64,000 nt of DNA, from positions 6,234,394 to 6,298,393 of the forward strand of contig OX459101.1 in assembly GCA_949775045.1 (NCBI GenBank). Direction: 5' to 3'. The translations under genes were made by a program, and so were the position numbers. The stretch comes from Metridium senile. Its lineage: Eukaryota > Cnidaria > Anthozoa > Actiniaria > Metridiidae. Shown piece by piece: positions 10,454 to 25,600 of the stretch. Below the pieces are notes generated by a model. That model was given only the letters and a program-made list of their open reading frames with translations, was not told where the DNA came from and searched no databases. Within the stretch, counting starts at the first letter, position 1. Every line of letters starts with the position of its first letter.

Positions 10454-10681
10454 TCAAACCATTTTAGGTAACGATTGGCTAGGTTCATGGTCAAGTTCAC
10501 CATTGTTCAGCACGAGTGGTCGTCGTTCTTCACGAGGTAGATCTACTTGGATAAACAGTTCGTCTTCTGGGGTGTTCCATGTCTGTTCGTTGCCTGAGCC
10601 AAGAATAAGATAGCTTATTCCTCCCACTACATATAGAATAGCGGACAGGTAGAATACCTTCTGCCATTGACCCCGCGTTGG
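10454..10681 (-). CDS. SLC17-B exon 11 (stop codon)
   Basis: [20 protein letters not shown] holds helix 12. A charged cytosolic tail follows and ends LPKMV and TGA at 10454-10456. Acceptor CATTTTTCAG. The tail has EERRPLVL, which resembles but does not fit the strict acidic dileucine pattern. Confidence 0.92.
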   Translation of the reverse strand, partial: PTRGQWQKVFYLSAILYVVGGISYLILGSGNEQTWNTPEDELFIQVDLPREERRPLVLNNGELDHEPSQSLPKMV

Positions 10682-13600
10682 CTGAAAAATGAAGAACGCA
10701 AAGAGTTAAAGCATTGAAGGATAGAATTTAGTACCGGGTCGCGCAACTCTATTTATAAGTAATAGCATTTATAAATCGATAGCAAGAGAAGAAATACCGA
10801 CATGCCTTGCAGGCTTCAGAGTGTGGACTGTATCGTTGATTGCGACAACGATTTTTGAAATAGGTGTATATATTAATTAGCAACAAACCGACACATTTTT
10901 GTGATTAGCATGACACCTATACATCATTTAGCCTGTGAACAAGCTCAAGGGGATTGAGAAGGAGGGGAGGAAAAGGGATAGGAAGGGAAGGGGAGAAGGG
11001 GAATAAACTAGTTGTATTCAACTCAGGTGCTAAAAAAATATTGTATCGTATTGTAGAGGGCGGACTAGAAAGTACGGATATAAGCAACAATTTTATGATT
11101 TCATGTTTGCGCTCTTCTCCAATTGTTTCCCTTGAAACACTGTCGTAGTCTATTCGTTATTGTCACTCTACCTTATTATTGGTTATCAAGCCGGTGACGT
11201 AAGGGGAGACAATTCCAGGTATGGTTGCGAACGAGTTGGTTATACCCATCAAAACACCAGCATGCCTGCAATACATACAAAACATTATCAAAACAAAACG
11301 ACAACAACTAAAACGGCAGAAACAACAATAGGGTTTTCCGATTTACCAGCACAAAGGCAGATTTGGCACTAATAGTACCAGATGATAGTACCAGTGTTAA
11401 TTTGTCATTATTTCTGCAATATTGTTCTTATTTTCTTATTCTTACTCAGAAAATGTAATATTTTGAACACATGCAACTCCTAGAAATTCTAATAACGATT
11501 AACACGTTTGCTAATTAGTATCTGATACTATTAGTACCAAAGTCGCTAAATCGGAAAACCCTAATAACAACAGCAACAACAATGACAGCAGCAGCAATAA
11601 CAACAATAATATCAACAACAATGACAACAGCAACAATATCAACAATGACCACAGTAACAATAACAACAGCAGCAACAACAAGAATATCAATAACACTGAG
11701 CAACAGCAACAACAACAGCAGCAGCAGCAACATCAACGAGAGCAACAACATCAGCAACAATATAAACAACACTGTAAACAACAATGACAGCAACAACAGC
11801 AACGTTAAAAATGTGAATATTAAAAATCAGGCGCATTTGATCATATGCCATATGCCATATGTTAATTTGCGCCTTATAAGTAATAAATTATTATTATTAT
11901 ATTCTAACGACAATTGCAACAACAAAAAACAACACTAGAACTACAAAAATGACAACAACAGCAACAACAATAGCAACAACAAATAATGTGTTTTCTCAGA
12001 GGGACCTTTTCAGACATACCTAGGTGCAATATCCAGGTGGTTCATATTAAACCCTGAATATGAGAGCCCTGTAAGACCCAGTGCTATCGAGAAGAGCCCC
12101 ACAGATAAAGCCCGGTCGTTACAGCCTGTGTAACTGGTAGCAACAAGTAGACAGGCAGGGGCCAACAGTCCTGTAAGATATCAAATACATTGATGTAGCA
12201 AGGGTATGAATCCTATTGGGAGTTCAAAGTAAAGAATAGTACCGGTATTTTACGTTGGAAGTCGCTTCAGCCGAAGCTGATCTTCCAGAGAGCCGACATT
12301 GTAATTTGGTAAATATGAAGCTGTTCAGTCAAAAAAAAAATTCAAAAAAATAACAACATTGAAAGGGTGGATATGGTGGACTGATTTGGCAAAAAAGTTA
12401 AAGAATAGTATTTTGTATGTATGTATTCTTCCAGAGAGCTGGCGGTGCGCTCATTTTACTTCCCTCTCTTCATCAGTGCACCGTTTTACGGGTATTTAAA
12501 GCTACTAAAGCTACACGGAAAGAAGAGAAGTTGAAACAAGGATGCGAGGTCACTGGGAATCGAATTCGGGACCTCTTGCACAGAACGCCGCACACTAACC
12601 AACTGTGCCATCCTTGCTTTTATAACTGAACCAAAAGATGGGACCACATATATAAAGCAGTGAAGGTTTTAGTCCCAGTCTCGGTTGTGTCAGGGACAGT
12701 CAGCACCAAATCGAAACATCGTTTAGGATTGGTTTAAAAAAACAAAAGACCCATTCCAAACAATTGCCCTAAATTAACCAAATAATAGCGATACTGTATT
12801 TGGGGGCCAACAATATAATTATCATAATTACATATACAGCCGATCTCGAAAAGGTTGTCCACCTGAAAAGACATATATACTAAAAGAAATATCACGTGAC
12901 TCATTATATATTCACTTTCAGCGCGTGTAGAAAGTCAGGTGCGTTTAAAAGTAATATGGCGGTGATTCAAACAGACAGTATCTTCCCTCGCTAGAAGAAC
13001 CTGACTTTCTATACGCGCGGAAAGTGAATATATGAGTCACGTGATATTTCTTTTAGTATATACACCTACTTGCAAAAACGTTGTCATACAACATTTGAAC
13101 ATTTGTAATTTAGTGGATTAGGAATAAATTAAAAGTACAAAAGAAAGAGTTCTGCTTCAATGATCTTCTTTTGTACTTTTAATTTATTCCTAATCCACTA
13201 AACTACAAATGTTCAAATGTTGCATGACAACGTTCTTGCAAGTAGGTGTATGTCTTTTGAGGTGGACAACCTTTTCAAGATCGGCTGTATACCTATTCCA
13301 CACATCATTATCGCAATCAAAGCTATAGTCCACAATCTGAAGCCTGCAAAGGCTGTTGGTATTTCTTCCCTTGTTATCGATTTATTCATAGCATATTTTG
13401 GTTGTAGGTGTTTGTGTTATATGAACATATCAATGTGCCGCAGTGGTGGATGATGAAACAAATATTTCTTTAAAAACCGTGTAATAAGTAACAAATTATG
13501 TTCATATTACCAACATCCTTTGCAAGCTTCAGAGTGTGGACTGTAGCTTCGGGTGCGATTTTTGAAATAGGTGTATTTAGTACTGACTTACCTCCTAATG

Positions 13601-16600
13601 TGAAAACCTTTCTTACTTCGGTAGTAGTAATCGTTCTGTGATTTCTCAGGCAGTCGGCCATCTGACCACCGAGTACAATGAAAATATATTGGGCAGCGTA
13701 AGGAATCGCTGATAAAATTCCATTCTAAAGGAAGCATTCAAACTCTCATTAATATGGAGATAACAAGATGACGTTAATGATGATAATAATGGTAATGATG
13801 ATGCTCTTTATGATGATGATAATGGTAATGATGATGATGGTGGTGTTAATGATCATGTCAACAATGATGACAATGATAATGATGGTGGTGTTGGTGGAAA
13901 TGATGATGATAATAATGATGATAATAATAATGATGATGATGTTAATAATAATGCCAACAATGGTGACAATGATTATGATTGTAGTGTTGGTTACAATGAT
14001 GATGATGATGATAATGGTAATGATGTCAACGATAATGGTGTTGGTGGCAATGATGATGATGATAATGGTAGTGATGACTATGTTAATGATAATTCCAACG
14101 ATGATGATAATGATGGTGGTGTTGGTGACAATGATGATGATAATGGTAGTGATGACTATGTTAATGATAATTCCAATGACGATGATAATGATGATGGCGG
14201 TGTTGGTGGCAATGATGATGATAATGGTAATGATAATGATGTTAATGATAATTCCAATGATGATGATAATGATGATGGCGGTGTTGGTGGCAATGATGAT
14301 GATAATGGTAATGATAATGATGTTAATGATAATTCCAATGATGATGATAATGATGATGGCGGTGTTGGTGGCAATGATGATGATAATGGTAATGATAATG
14401 ATGTTAATGATAATTCCAATGATGATGATAATGATGATGGCGGTGTTGGTGGCAATGATGATGATAATGGTAATGATAATGATGTTAATGATAATTCCAA
14501 TGATGATGATAATGATGATGATGGTGGTGTTGGTGATAACAATGTTGATCACCATGGTAATAATAACAATGATAACAATGATAATAATTACGACAATGAT
14601 AACGATAATAATGTCATATATAGCTCAATGGACTGTACCTGTAATATTTTAAAATTCAGTACTTCTTCAAAATATAAAGGTAGAGAGGTCAAAAATGTGT
14701 AGAAGCCCCAATTGTTACAAAAATGTGCAATAACGATCCCCCAGAGGGGTGGTGATGTCCAGATAGACAGCCATGGGGTAGAATGTCCCTGAAAAGAACA
14801 GAACAACAATGATGGTCAAGATGATGTTTATGATGATGATAATCATGATGATGATTGTGAAAATGATGGTGCTTATGGCAATGATGATGATAATGGCGCT
14901 GATAGTAATGATGATAATAATGATGATGATAATGGCACTGATGCTGATTGTGTGTTTCATATGAGATTATTCATAGATATAATAGCAATCAAAATGACCA
15001 AGTTCAATTGGTCAAAAATTCAAAATGTTCAAAAGATCCGTCATTTTACAAGATTTTTCAAAACAATCTGACTGAATGTCTGTTTGTTATCTGATTATTC
15101 CTAGAATGATTGCCAATAAAAATAGATAAGAAACTCACCTATTTAAATCAGTTAATAAATTTAAATTTTCTACTGGTCCGGTTAGGGGCAAATATGTATA
15201 TTTTGGTCATTTTACAAGATTTTACATAGATGGAGTAGTATCAATAAAATACATTTGAAATTTCCAACAGGTCAGGGGTGGGGCAAAAATGCCAATAATG
15301 ATGATGATATAATGTGAGAGTTTCATCATCAATATTTCCTATAATATATATACCTTCTTATTAGCATCCTGCTGATGGCCAATTGAATTAACAATATAAT
15401 CTTTTTCCTGTTTAGTAATTCTAGGGTGATCAGCAGGTTTGTCATATACTAATGCAGTCCAAACTATAAACCATAATATCCCAACACAACCTTAAAAAAA
15501 CATACAAAAATATCATGACAAGGGGTAAAAATTCCAATCAGTTACTATTAAAGCCACCTACAGGAATAAAGACAACAACATATGGGTCACTTTCTGCTGT
15601 CGCCCCCAAATTATGGAACAATTTACCAGAATCTATAAAAAGTTCCCATCAATTTTTCATTAAAAATCAACATGTGAGGAGTGAGGTATGAAAAATATTT
15701 AATGTAGAGGTAGTGAGTGTGAGTGCCAGCAGAAGAATAACCACTATGTCCGGATCTGCTGTCGAAAATATCATTATTATTATTGTCTATTTACGCACAT
15801 TAATTTTATCACTATCATGTTTACATAAGTGCACTGAGACATATGTATAGTGCGCTATACAAGAACCTACTATTATTATTAATATCCAAACACTAAAAGC
15901 ATGCAAATATGCAGTTCGAAAATGTCTTGGTGGTTATTCTGCAATACTCAGCACGCTTAAGTGAATAATAGTTAAATAAATGAATGCTATCTAGCAACAC
16001 AGCGGTCAAACAACTATGCATGCGTGGCAAAATTTTCATAGCGGGAAATTTGCCATTGTAAACATTAGGAAATTTGAACTACAGTGTTTGAAGTCGATTT
16101 ATAAGAAATTCCCTGAATATATTATAAGCTTACAGCTTTGTGTACATAACCTTTGTTTTATTGTGAAGCTACAATTAGTTTGCACTTTAGTATTTTTGTT
16201 TACATTTTGAGAAAAAAGCACTGAAAGTCGTACGAATGGCAGATTTGTGTGTTGATCATTTTACATTTTTCGTGCATGCTTGGCAGATTGACCGCTGTGT
16301 TCTGCTAGTACTAATTAGTGCAGTACGTATTGCAGTAGATGGTTAGTGTCACTGTAATAGGGTTCAAACTTACCAAAAATATAAAAAACTGAAGGCCATC
16401 CACCCAAAAAGTTAGAATCACACAAAGCTCCTGATATTGGGTTGGACAGTATTGTACCAATCTGGGCACCTATAAATAATAATACTTATTTTTATTAGTA
16501 TTAACATGACTTTTAAATCCTAATGCTTATTGTGAGGTGCATACTTGAGTGAATTCTTAGCTAGAACAGGTTCCCATTTAAATCTGTACTACGTTGATGT

Positions 16601-19600
16601 GTGCTAAACACACAGATCAACCAATCAGAGAAGTTCACTTCAGAAATAATATACTCTGATTGGTTGATCCGTGTGCTTAGCACACATCAACAAAATTTGC
16701 ATAAGTACACATTTAAATGGGAAAGTACAGATTTAAATGGGAACCTGTTCCAGATATAACTGACCATAAATGCAAAATAAAATGCATATTGACTACAATA
16801 TAGACCTTGGATTTAAGTAAATACATTTTTTATTTGTTAAAGCAGGAAGTCTGGAATGTTATTAATGTCACATTCGCTCACTGTCACCATTCATATTCTG
16901 GAATGTGATGCAACTGACAAAGATCGCGAAGTAAAATAGTACATGAAACTTACCAGCATAACTCAGAGTTGTTAGTTTGCTTCTTTCAAGAGGCGGAGCC
17001 CAACTACTCCATAATGCATGCATGGCTGGAAATGTGACTCCCTGGAATATAATCATAATCCAAGTTTATAGACTGGCATTGACACTATGTATATAGGAAA
17101 TCGCACAATCTTGAGTACAATTCGTAATTAATAAATAAAATAAAATAAATCACTTTTTTAAAGTCTCAATCTTTATTAATTAATAGGTATGAGTGATGTT
17201 TTGAAAGTTTTCAAAACTAGACAAGCCTTTTTTGTAGAGTCAAATTTGTAACTTTCAAAACTTCACCAGTATCTATTAATTACAAATTGTACGAAAAGAT
17301 TGTGTGATTTTTTATTTATAATATACTTAAAAAACTAAATTGGTACTCTACTCTCCAATGAGAATCGAGTAATTTTGTACAGTATATTATAAATATCTTA
17401 ATAATCATTATGTTCAGTTGATTACATCGATAATGATGAAGATAGTGACAATAATTAACAATTATGGCAATGATGATGATAATAATAATGATAATCATTG
17501 ATAATCATGATGATGATAATGATTACGATTGATAATGATTATAAATAAGGAGCAAGGATGGCACAGTTGGTTAGTGTGTGCAATTTTCAATATTTTTCAA
17601 AACATCCCTAAAACTATCTGATTGATGTCTATACGTTATCTGATCAATGCTGCAATGATTACCAATCAAAATAGATGAAAAATTCAACAATTTCAATTTG
17701 GTGGAAAAATTGAAATTTTCGATGCTAGGGGGTAGAGGAAAAATTCTCAATTTTGCTCAATTTTCAATATTTTTCAAAACATCCCTAAAACTATCTGATT
17801 GATGTCTATATGTTATGTGATCAATGCTGCAATGATTACCAATCAAAATAGATGAACAATTCAACAATTTCAATTTGGTGGAAAAATTGAAATTTTCGAT
17901 GCTAGGGGGTAGAGGAAAAATTCTAAATTTTGCTCAATTTTCAATATTTTTCAAAACATCCCTAAAACTATCTGATTGATGTCTATATGTTATGTGATCA
18001 ATCCTGCAATGATTATCAATCAAAAAAGAAGAACAATTCAACAATTTCAATTTGGTGAAAAAATTGAAATTTTCGATGCTAGGGGGTAGAGGAAAAATTC
18101 TCAATTTTGCTCAATTTTCAATATTTTTCAAAACATCCCTAAAACTATCTGATTGATGTCTATATGTTATCTGATCAATGCTGCAATGATTACCAATCAA
18201 AATAGATGAAAAATTCAACAATTTCAATTTGGTGGAAAAATTGAAATTTTCGATGCTAGGGGATAGAGGAAAAATTCTCAATTTTGCTCAATTTTCAATC
18301 TTTTTCAAAACATCCCTAAAACTATCTGATTGATGTCTATATGTTATGTGATCAATCCTGCAATGATTATCAATCAAAATAGATGAAAAATTCAACAATT
18401 TCAATTTGGTGAAAAAATTGAAATTTTCGATGCTAGGGGGTAGAGGAAAAATTCTCAATTTTGCTCAATTTTCAATATTTTTCAAAACATGCCTAAAACT
18501 ATCTGATTGATGTCTATATGTTATCTGATCAATCCTGCAATGATTACCAATCAAAATAGATGAACAATTCAACAATTTCAATTTGGTGGAAAAATTGAAA
18601 TTTTCGATGCTAGGGGGTAGAGGAAAAATTCTCAATTTTGCTCAATTTTCAATATTTTTCAAAACATCCCTAAAACTATCTGATTGATGTCTATATGTTA
18701 TGTGATCAATCCTGCAATGATTACCAATCAAAATAGATGAAAAATTCAACAATTTCAATTTGGTGGAAAAATTGAAATTTTCGATGCTAGGGGGTAGAGG
18801 AAAAATTCTCAATTTTGCTCAATTTTCAATATTTTTCAAAACATGCCTAAAACTATCTGATTGATGTCTATATGTTATGTGATCAATGCTGCAATGATTA
18901 CCAATCAAAATAGATGAACAATTCAACAATTTCAATTTGGTGGAAAAATTGAAATTTTCGATGCTAGGGGGTAGAGGAAAAATTCTCAATTTTGCTCAAT
19001 TTTCAATATTTTTCAAAACATCCCTAAAACTATCTGATTGATGTCTATATGTTATCTGATCAATGCTGCAATGATTACCAATCAAAATAGATGAAAAATT
19101 CAACAATTTCAATTTGGTGAAAAAATTGAAATTTTCGATGCTAGGGGGTAGAGGAAAAATTCTCAATTTTGCTCAATTTTCAATATTTTTCAAAACATCC
19201 CTAAAACTATCTGATTGATGTCTATATGTTATGTGATCAATCCTGCAATGATTATCAATCAAAAAAGAAGAACAATTCAACAATTTCAATTTGGTGAAAA
19301 AATTGAAATTTTCGATGCTAGGGGGTAGAGGAAAAATTCTCAATTTTGCTCAATTTTCAAAACATCCCTAAAACTATCTGATTGATGTCTATATGTTATC
19401 TGATCAATGCTGCAATGATTACCAATCAAAATAGATGAAAAATTCAACAATTTCAATTTGGTGGAAAAATTGAAATTTTCGATGCTAGGGGATAGAGGAA
19501 AAATTCTCAATTTTGCTCAATTTTCAATCTTTTTCAAAACATCCCTAAAACTATCTGATTGATGTCTATATGTTATGTGATCAATCCTGCAATGATTATC

Positions 19601-22600
19601 AATCAAAATAGATGAAAAATTCAACAATTTCAATTTGGTGGAAAAATTGAAATTTTCGATGCTAGGGGATAGAGGAAAAATTCTCAATTTTGCTCAATTT
19701 TCAATCTTTTTCAAAACATCCCTAAAACTATCTGATTGATGTCTATATGTTATCTGATCAATCCTGCAATGATTACCAATCAAAATAGATGAAAAATTCA
19801 ACAATTTCAATTTGGTGAAAAAATTGAAATTTTCGATGCTAGGGGGTAGAGGAAAAATTCTCAATTTTGCTCAATTTTCAATATTTTTCAAAACATGCCT
19901 AAAACTATCTGATTGATGTCTATATGTTATCTGATCAATCCTGCAATGATTACCAATCAAAATAGATGAACAATTCAACAATTTCAATTTGGTGGAAAAA
20001 TTGAAATTTTCGATGCTAGGGGGTAGAGGAAAAATTCTCAATTTTGCTCAATTTTCAATATTTTTCAAAACATGCCTAAAACTATCTGATTGATGTCTAT
20101 ATGTTATCTGATCAATCCTGCAATGATTACCAATCAAAATAGATGAACAATTCAACAATTTCAATTTGGTGGAAAAATTGAAATTTTCGATGCTAGGGGG
20201 TAGAGGAAAAATTCTCAATTTTGCTCAATTTTCAATATTTTTCAAAACATCCCTAAAACTATCTGATTGATGTCTATATGTTATCTGATCAATCCTGCAA
20301 TGATTACCAATCAAAATAGATGAAAAATTCAACAATTTCAATTTGGTGGAAAAATTGAAATTTTCGATGCTAGGGGGTAGAGGAAAAATTCTCAATTTTG
20401 CTCAATTTTCAATATTTTTCAAAACATCCCTAAAACTATCTGATTGATGTCTATATGTTATGTGATCAATCCTGCAATGATTACCAATCAAAATAGATGA
20501 AAAATTCAACAATTTCAATTTGGTGGAAAAATTGAAATTTTCGATGCTAGGGGGTAGAGGAAAAATTCTCAATTTTGCTCAATTTTCAATCTTTTTCAAA
20601 ACATCCCTAAAACTATCTGATTGATGTCTATATGTTATCTGATCAATGCTGCAATGATTACCAATCAAAATAGATGAAAAATTCAACAATTTCAATTTGG
20701 TGAAAAAATTGAAATTTTCGATGCTAGGGGGTAGAGGAAAAATTCTCAATTTTGCTCAATTTTCAATATTTTTCAAAACATGCCTAAAACTATCTGATTG
20801 ATGTCTATATGTTATCTGATCAATCCTGCAATGATTACCAATCAAAATAGATGAACAATTCAACAATTTCAATTTGGTGGAAAAATTGAAATTTTCGATG
20901 CTAGGGGGTAGAGGAAAAATTCTCAATTTTGCTCAATTTTCAATATTTTTCAAAACATGCCTAAAACTATCTGATTGATGTCTATATGTTATCTGATCAA
21001 TCCTGCAATGATTACCAATCAAAATAGATGAACAATTCAACAATTTCAATTTGGTGGAAAAATTGAAATTTTCGATGCTAGGGGGTAGAGGAAAAATTCT
21101 CAATTTTGCTCAATTTTCAATATTTTTCAAAACATCCCTAAAACTATCTGATTGATGTCTATATGTTATGTGATCAATCCTGCAATGATTACCAATCAAA
21201 ATAGATGAAAAATTCAACAATTTCAATTTGGTGGAAAAATTGAAATTTTCGATGCTAGGGGGTAGAGGAAAAATTCTCAATTTTGCTCAATTTTCAATAT
21301 TTTTCAAAACATGCCTAAAACTATCTGATTGATGTCTATATGTTATGTGATCAATGCTGCAATGATTACCAATCAAAATAGATGAACAATTCAACAATTT
21401 CAATTTGGTGGAAAAATTGAAATTTTCGATGCTAGGGGGTAGAGGAAAAATTCTCAATTTTGCTCAATTTTCAATATTTTTCAAAACATCCCTAAAACTA
21501 TCTGATTGATGTCTATATGTTATCTGATCAATGCTGCAATGATTACCAATCAAAATAGATGAAAAATTCAACAATTTCAATTTGGTGAAAAAATTGAAAT
21601 TTTCGATGCTAGGGGGTAGAGGAAAAATTCTCAATTTTGCTCAATTTTCAATATTTTTCAAAACATCCCTAAAACTATCTGATTGATGTCTATATGTTAT
21701 GTGATCAATCCTGCAATGATTATCAATCAAAAAAGAAGAACAATTCAACAATTTCAATTTGGTGAAAAAATTGAAATTTTCGATGCTAGGGGGTAGAGGA
21801 AAAATTCTCAATTTTGCTCAATTTTCAAAACATCCCTAAAACTATCTGATTGATGTCTATATGTTATCTGATCAATGCTGCAATGATTACCAATCAAAAT
21901 AGATGAAAAATTCAACAATTTCAATTTGGTGGAAAAATTGAAATTTTCGATGCTAGGGGATAGAGGAAAAATTCTCAATTTTGCTCAATTTTCAATCTTT
22001 TTCAAAACATCCCTAAAACTATCTGATTGATGTCTATATGTTATGTGATCAATCCTGCAATGATTATCAATCAAAATAGATGAAAAATTCAACAATTTCA
22101 ATTTGGTGGAAAAATTGAAATTTTCGATGCTAGGGGATAGAGGAAAAATTCTCAATTTTGCTCAATTTTCAATCTTTTTCAAAACATCCCTAAAACTATC
22201 TGATTGATGTCTATATGTTATCTGATCAATCCTGCAATGATTACCAATCAAAATAGATGAAAAATTCAACAATTTCAATTTGGTGAAAAAATTGAAATTT
22301 TCGATGCTAGGGGGTAGAGGAAAAATTCTCAATTTTGCTCAATTTTCAATATTTTTCAAAACATGCCTAAAACTATCTGATTGATGTCTATATGTTATCT
22401 GATCAATCCTGCAATGATTACCAATCAAAATAGATGAACAATTCAACAATTTCAATTTGGTGGAAAAATTGAAATTTTCGATGCTAGGGGGTAGAGGAAA
22501 AATTCTCAATTTTGCTCAATTTTCAATATTTTTCAAAACATGCCTAAAACTATCTGATTGATGTCTATATGTTATCTGATCAATCCTGCAATGATTACCA

Positions 22601-25600
22601 ATCAAAATAGATGAACAATTCAACAATTTCAATTTGGTGGAAAAATTGAAATTTTCGATGCTAGGGGGTAGAGGAAAAATTCTCAATTTTGCTCAATTTT
22701 CAATATTTTTCAAAACATCCCTAAAACTATCTGATTGATGTCTATATGTTATCTGATCAATCCTGCAATGATTACCAATCAAAATAGATGAAAAATTCAA
22801 CAATTTCAATTTGGTGGAAAAATTGAAATTTTCGATGCTAGGGGGTAGAGGAAAAATTCTCAATTTTGCTCAATTTTCAATATTTTTCAAAACATCCCTA
22901 AAACTATCTGATTGATGTCTATATGTTATGTGATCAATCCTGCAATGATTACCAATCAAAATAGATGAAAAATTCAACAATTTCAATTTGGTGGAAAAAT
23001 TGAAATTTTCGATGCTAGGGGGTAGAGGAAAAATTCTCAATTTTGCTCAATTTTCAATCTTTTTCAAAACATCCCTAAAACTATCTGATTGATGTCTATA
23101 TGTTATCTGATCAATGCTGCAATGATTACCAATCAAAATAGATGAAAAATTCAACAATTTCAATTTGGTGAAAAAATTGAAATTTTCGATGCTAGGGGGT
23201 AGAGGAAAAATTCTCAATTTTGCTCAATTTTCAATATTTTTCAAAACATGCCTAAAACTATCTGATTGATGTCTATATGTTATCTGATCAATCCTGCAAT
23301 GATTACCAATCAAAATAGATGAACAATTCAACAATTTCAATTTGGTGGAAAAATTGAAATTTTCGATGCTAGGGGGTAGAGGAAAAATTCTCAATTTTGC
23401 TCAATTTTCAATATTTTTCAAAACATCCCTAAAACTATCTGATTGATGTCTATATGTTATCTGATCAATGCTGCAATGATCAAAATAGATGAACAATTCA
23501 ACAATTTCAATTTGGTGGAAAAATTGAAATTTTCGATGCTAGGGGGTAGAGGAAAAATTCTCAATTTTGCTCAATTTTCAATATTTTTCAAAACATCCCT
23601 AAAACTATCTGATTGATGTCTATATGTTATGTGATCAATCCTGCAATGATTATCAATCAAAATAGATGAACAATTCAACAATTTCAATTTGGTGGAAAAA
23701 TTGAAATTTTCGATGCTAGGGGGTAGAGGAAAAATTCTCAATTTTGCTGAATTTTCAATATTTTTCAAAACATCCCTAAAACTATCTGATTGATGTCTAT
23801 ATGTTATCTGATCAATCCTGCAATGATTACCAATCAAAATAGATGAAAAATTCAACAATTTCAATTTGGTGAAAAAATTGAAATTTTCGATGCTAGGGGG
23901 TAGAGGAAAAATTCTCAATTTTGCTCAATTTTCAATATTTTTCAAAACATGCCTAAAACTATCTGATTGATGTCTATATGTTATCTGATCAATCCTGCAA
24001 TGATTACCAATCAAAATAGATGAACAATTCAACAATTTCAATTTGGTGGAAAAATTGAAATTTTCGATGCTAGGGGGTAGAGGAAAAATTCTCAATTTTG
24101 CTCAATTTTCAATATTTTTCAAAACATCCCTAAAACTATCTGATTGATGTCTATATGTTATCTGATCAATGCTGCAATGATCAAAATAGATGAACAATTC
24201 AACAATTTCAATTTGGTGGAAAAATTGAAATTTTCGATGCTAGGGGGTAGAGGAAAAATTCTCAATTTTGCTCAATTTTCAATATTTTTCAAAACATCCC
24301 TAAAACTATCTGATTGATGTCTATATGTTATGTGATCAATCCTGCAATGATTATCAATCAAAATAGATGAACAATTCAACAATTTCAATTTGGTGGAAAA
24401 ATTGAAATTTTCGATGCTAGGGGGTAGAGGAAAAATTCTCAATTTTGCTCAATTTTCAATATTTTTCAAAACATCCCTAAAACTATCTGATTGATGTCTA
24501 TATGTTATCTGATCAATGCTGCAATGATTACCAATCAAAATAGATGAAAAATTCAACAATTTCAATTTGGTGGAAAAATTGAAATTTTCGATGCTAGGGG
24601 GTAGAGAAAAAATTCTCAATTTTGCTCAATTTTCAATATTTTTCAAAACATCCCTAAAACTATCTGATTGATGTCTATATGTTATCTGATCAATCCTGCA
24701 ATGATCAAAATAGATGAACAATTCAACAATTTCAATTTGGTTAAAAAATTGAAATTTTCGATGCTAGGGGGTAGAGGAAAAATTCTCAATTTTGCTCAAT
24801 TTTCAATATTTTTCAAAACATCCCTAAAACTATCTGATTGATGTCTATATGTTATGTGATCAATCCTGCAATGATTACCAATCAAAATAGATGAAAAATT
24901 CAACAATTTCAATTTGGTGGAAAAATTGAAATTTTCGATGCTAGGGGGTAGAGGAAAAATTCTCAATTTTGCTCAATTTTCAATCTTTTTCAAAACATCC
25001 CTAAAACTATCTGATTGATGTCTATATGTTATCTGATCAATGCTGCAATGATTACCAATCAAAATAGATGAAAAATTCAACAATTTCAATTTGGTGAAAA
25101 AATTGAAATTTTCGATGCTAGGGGGTAGAGGAAAAATTCTCAATTTTGCTCAATTTTCAATATTTTTCAAAACATGCCTAAAACTATCTGATTGATGTCT
25201 ATATGTTATCTGATCAATCCTGCAATGATTACCAATCAAAATAGATGAACAATTCAACAATTTCAATTTGGTGGAAAAATTGAAATTTTCGATGCTAGGG
25301 GGTAGAGGAAAAATTCTCAATTTTGCTCAATTTTCAATATTTTTCAAAACATCCCTAAAACTATCTGATTGATGTCTATATGTTATCTGATCAATGCTGC
25401 AATGATCAAAATAGATGAACAATTCAACAATTTCAATTTGGTGGAAAAATTGAAATTTTCGATGCTAGGGGGTAGAGGAAAAATTCTCAATTTTGCTCAA
25501 TTTTCAATATTTTTCAAAACATCCCTAAAACTATCTGATTGATGTCTATATGTTATGTGATCAATCCTGCAATGATTATCAATCAAAATAGATGAACAAT

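Noticed and set aside
13217..13453. 78-codon plus frame
   Set aside because: It crosses two fold-back elements and has no family similarity that I can recognise.
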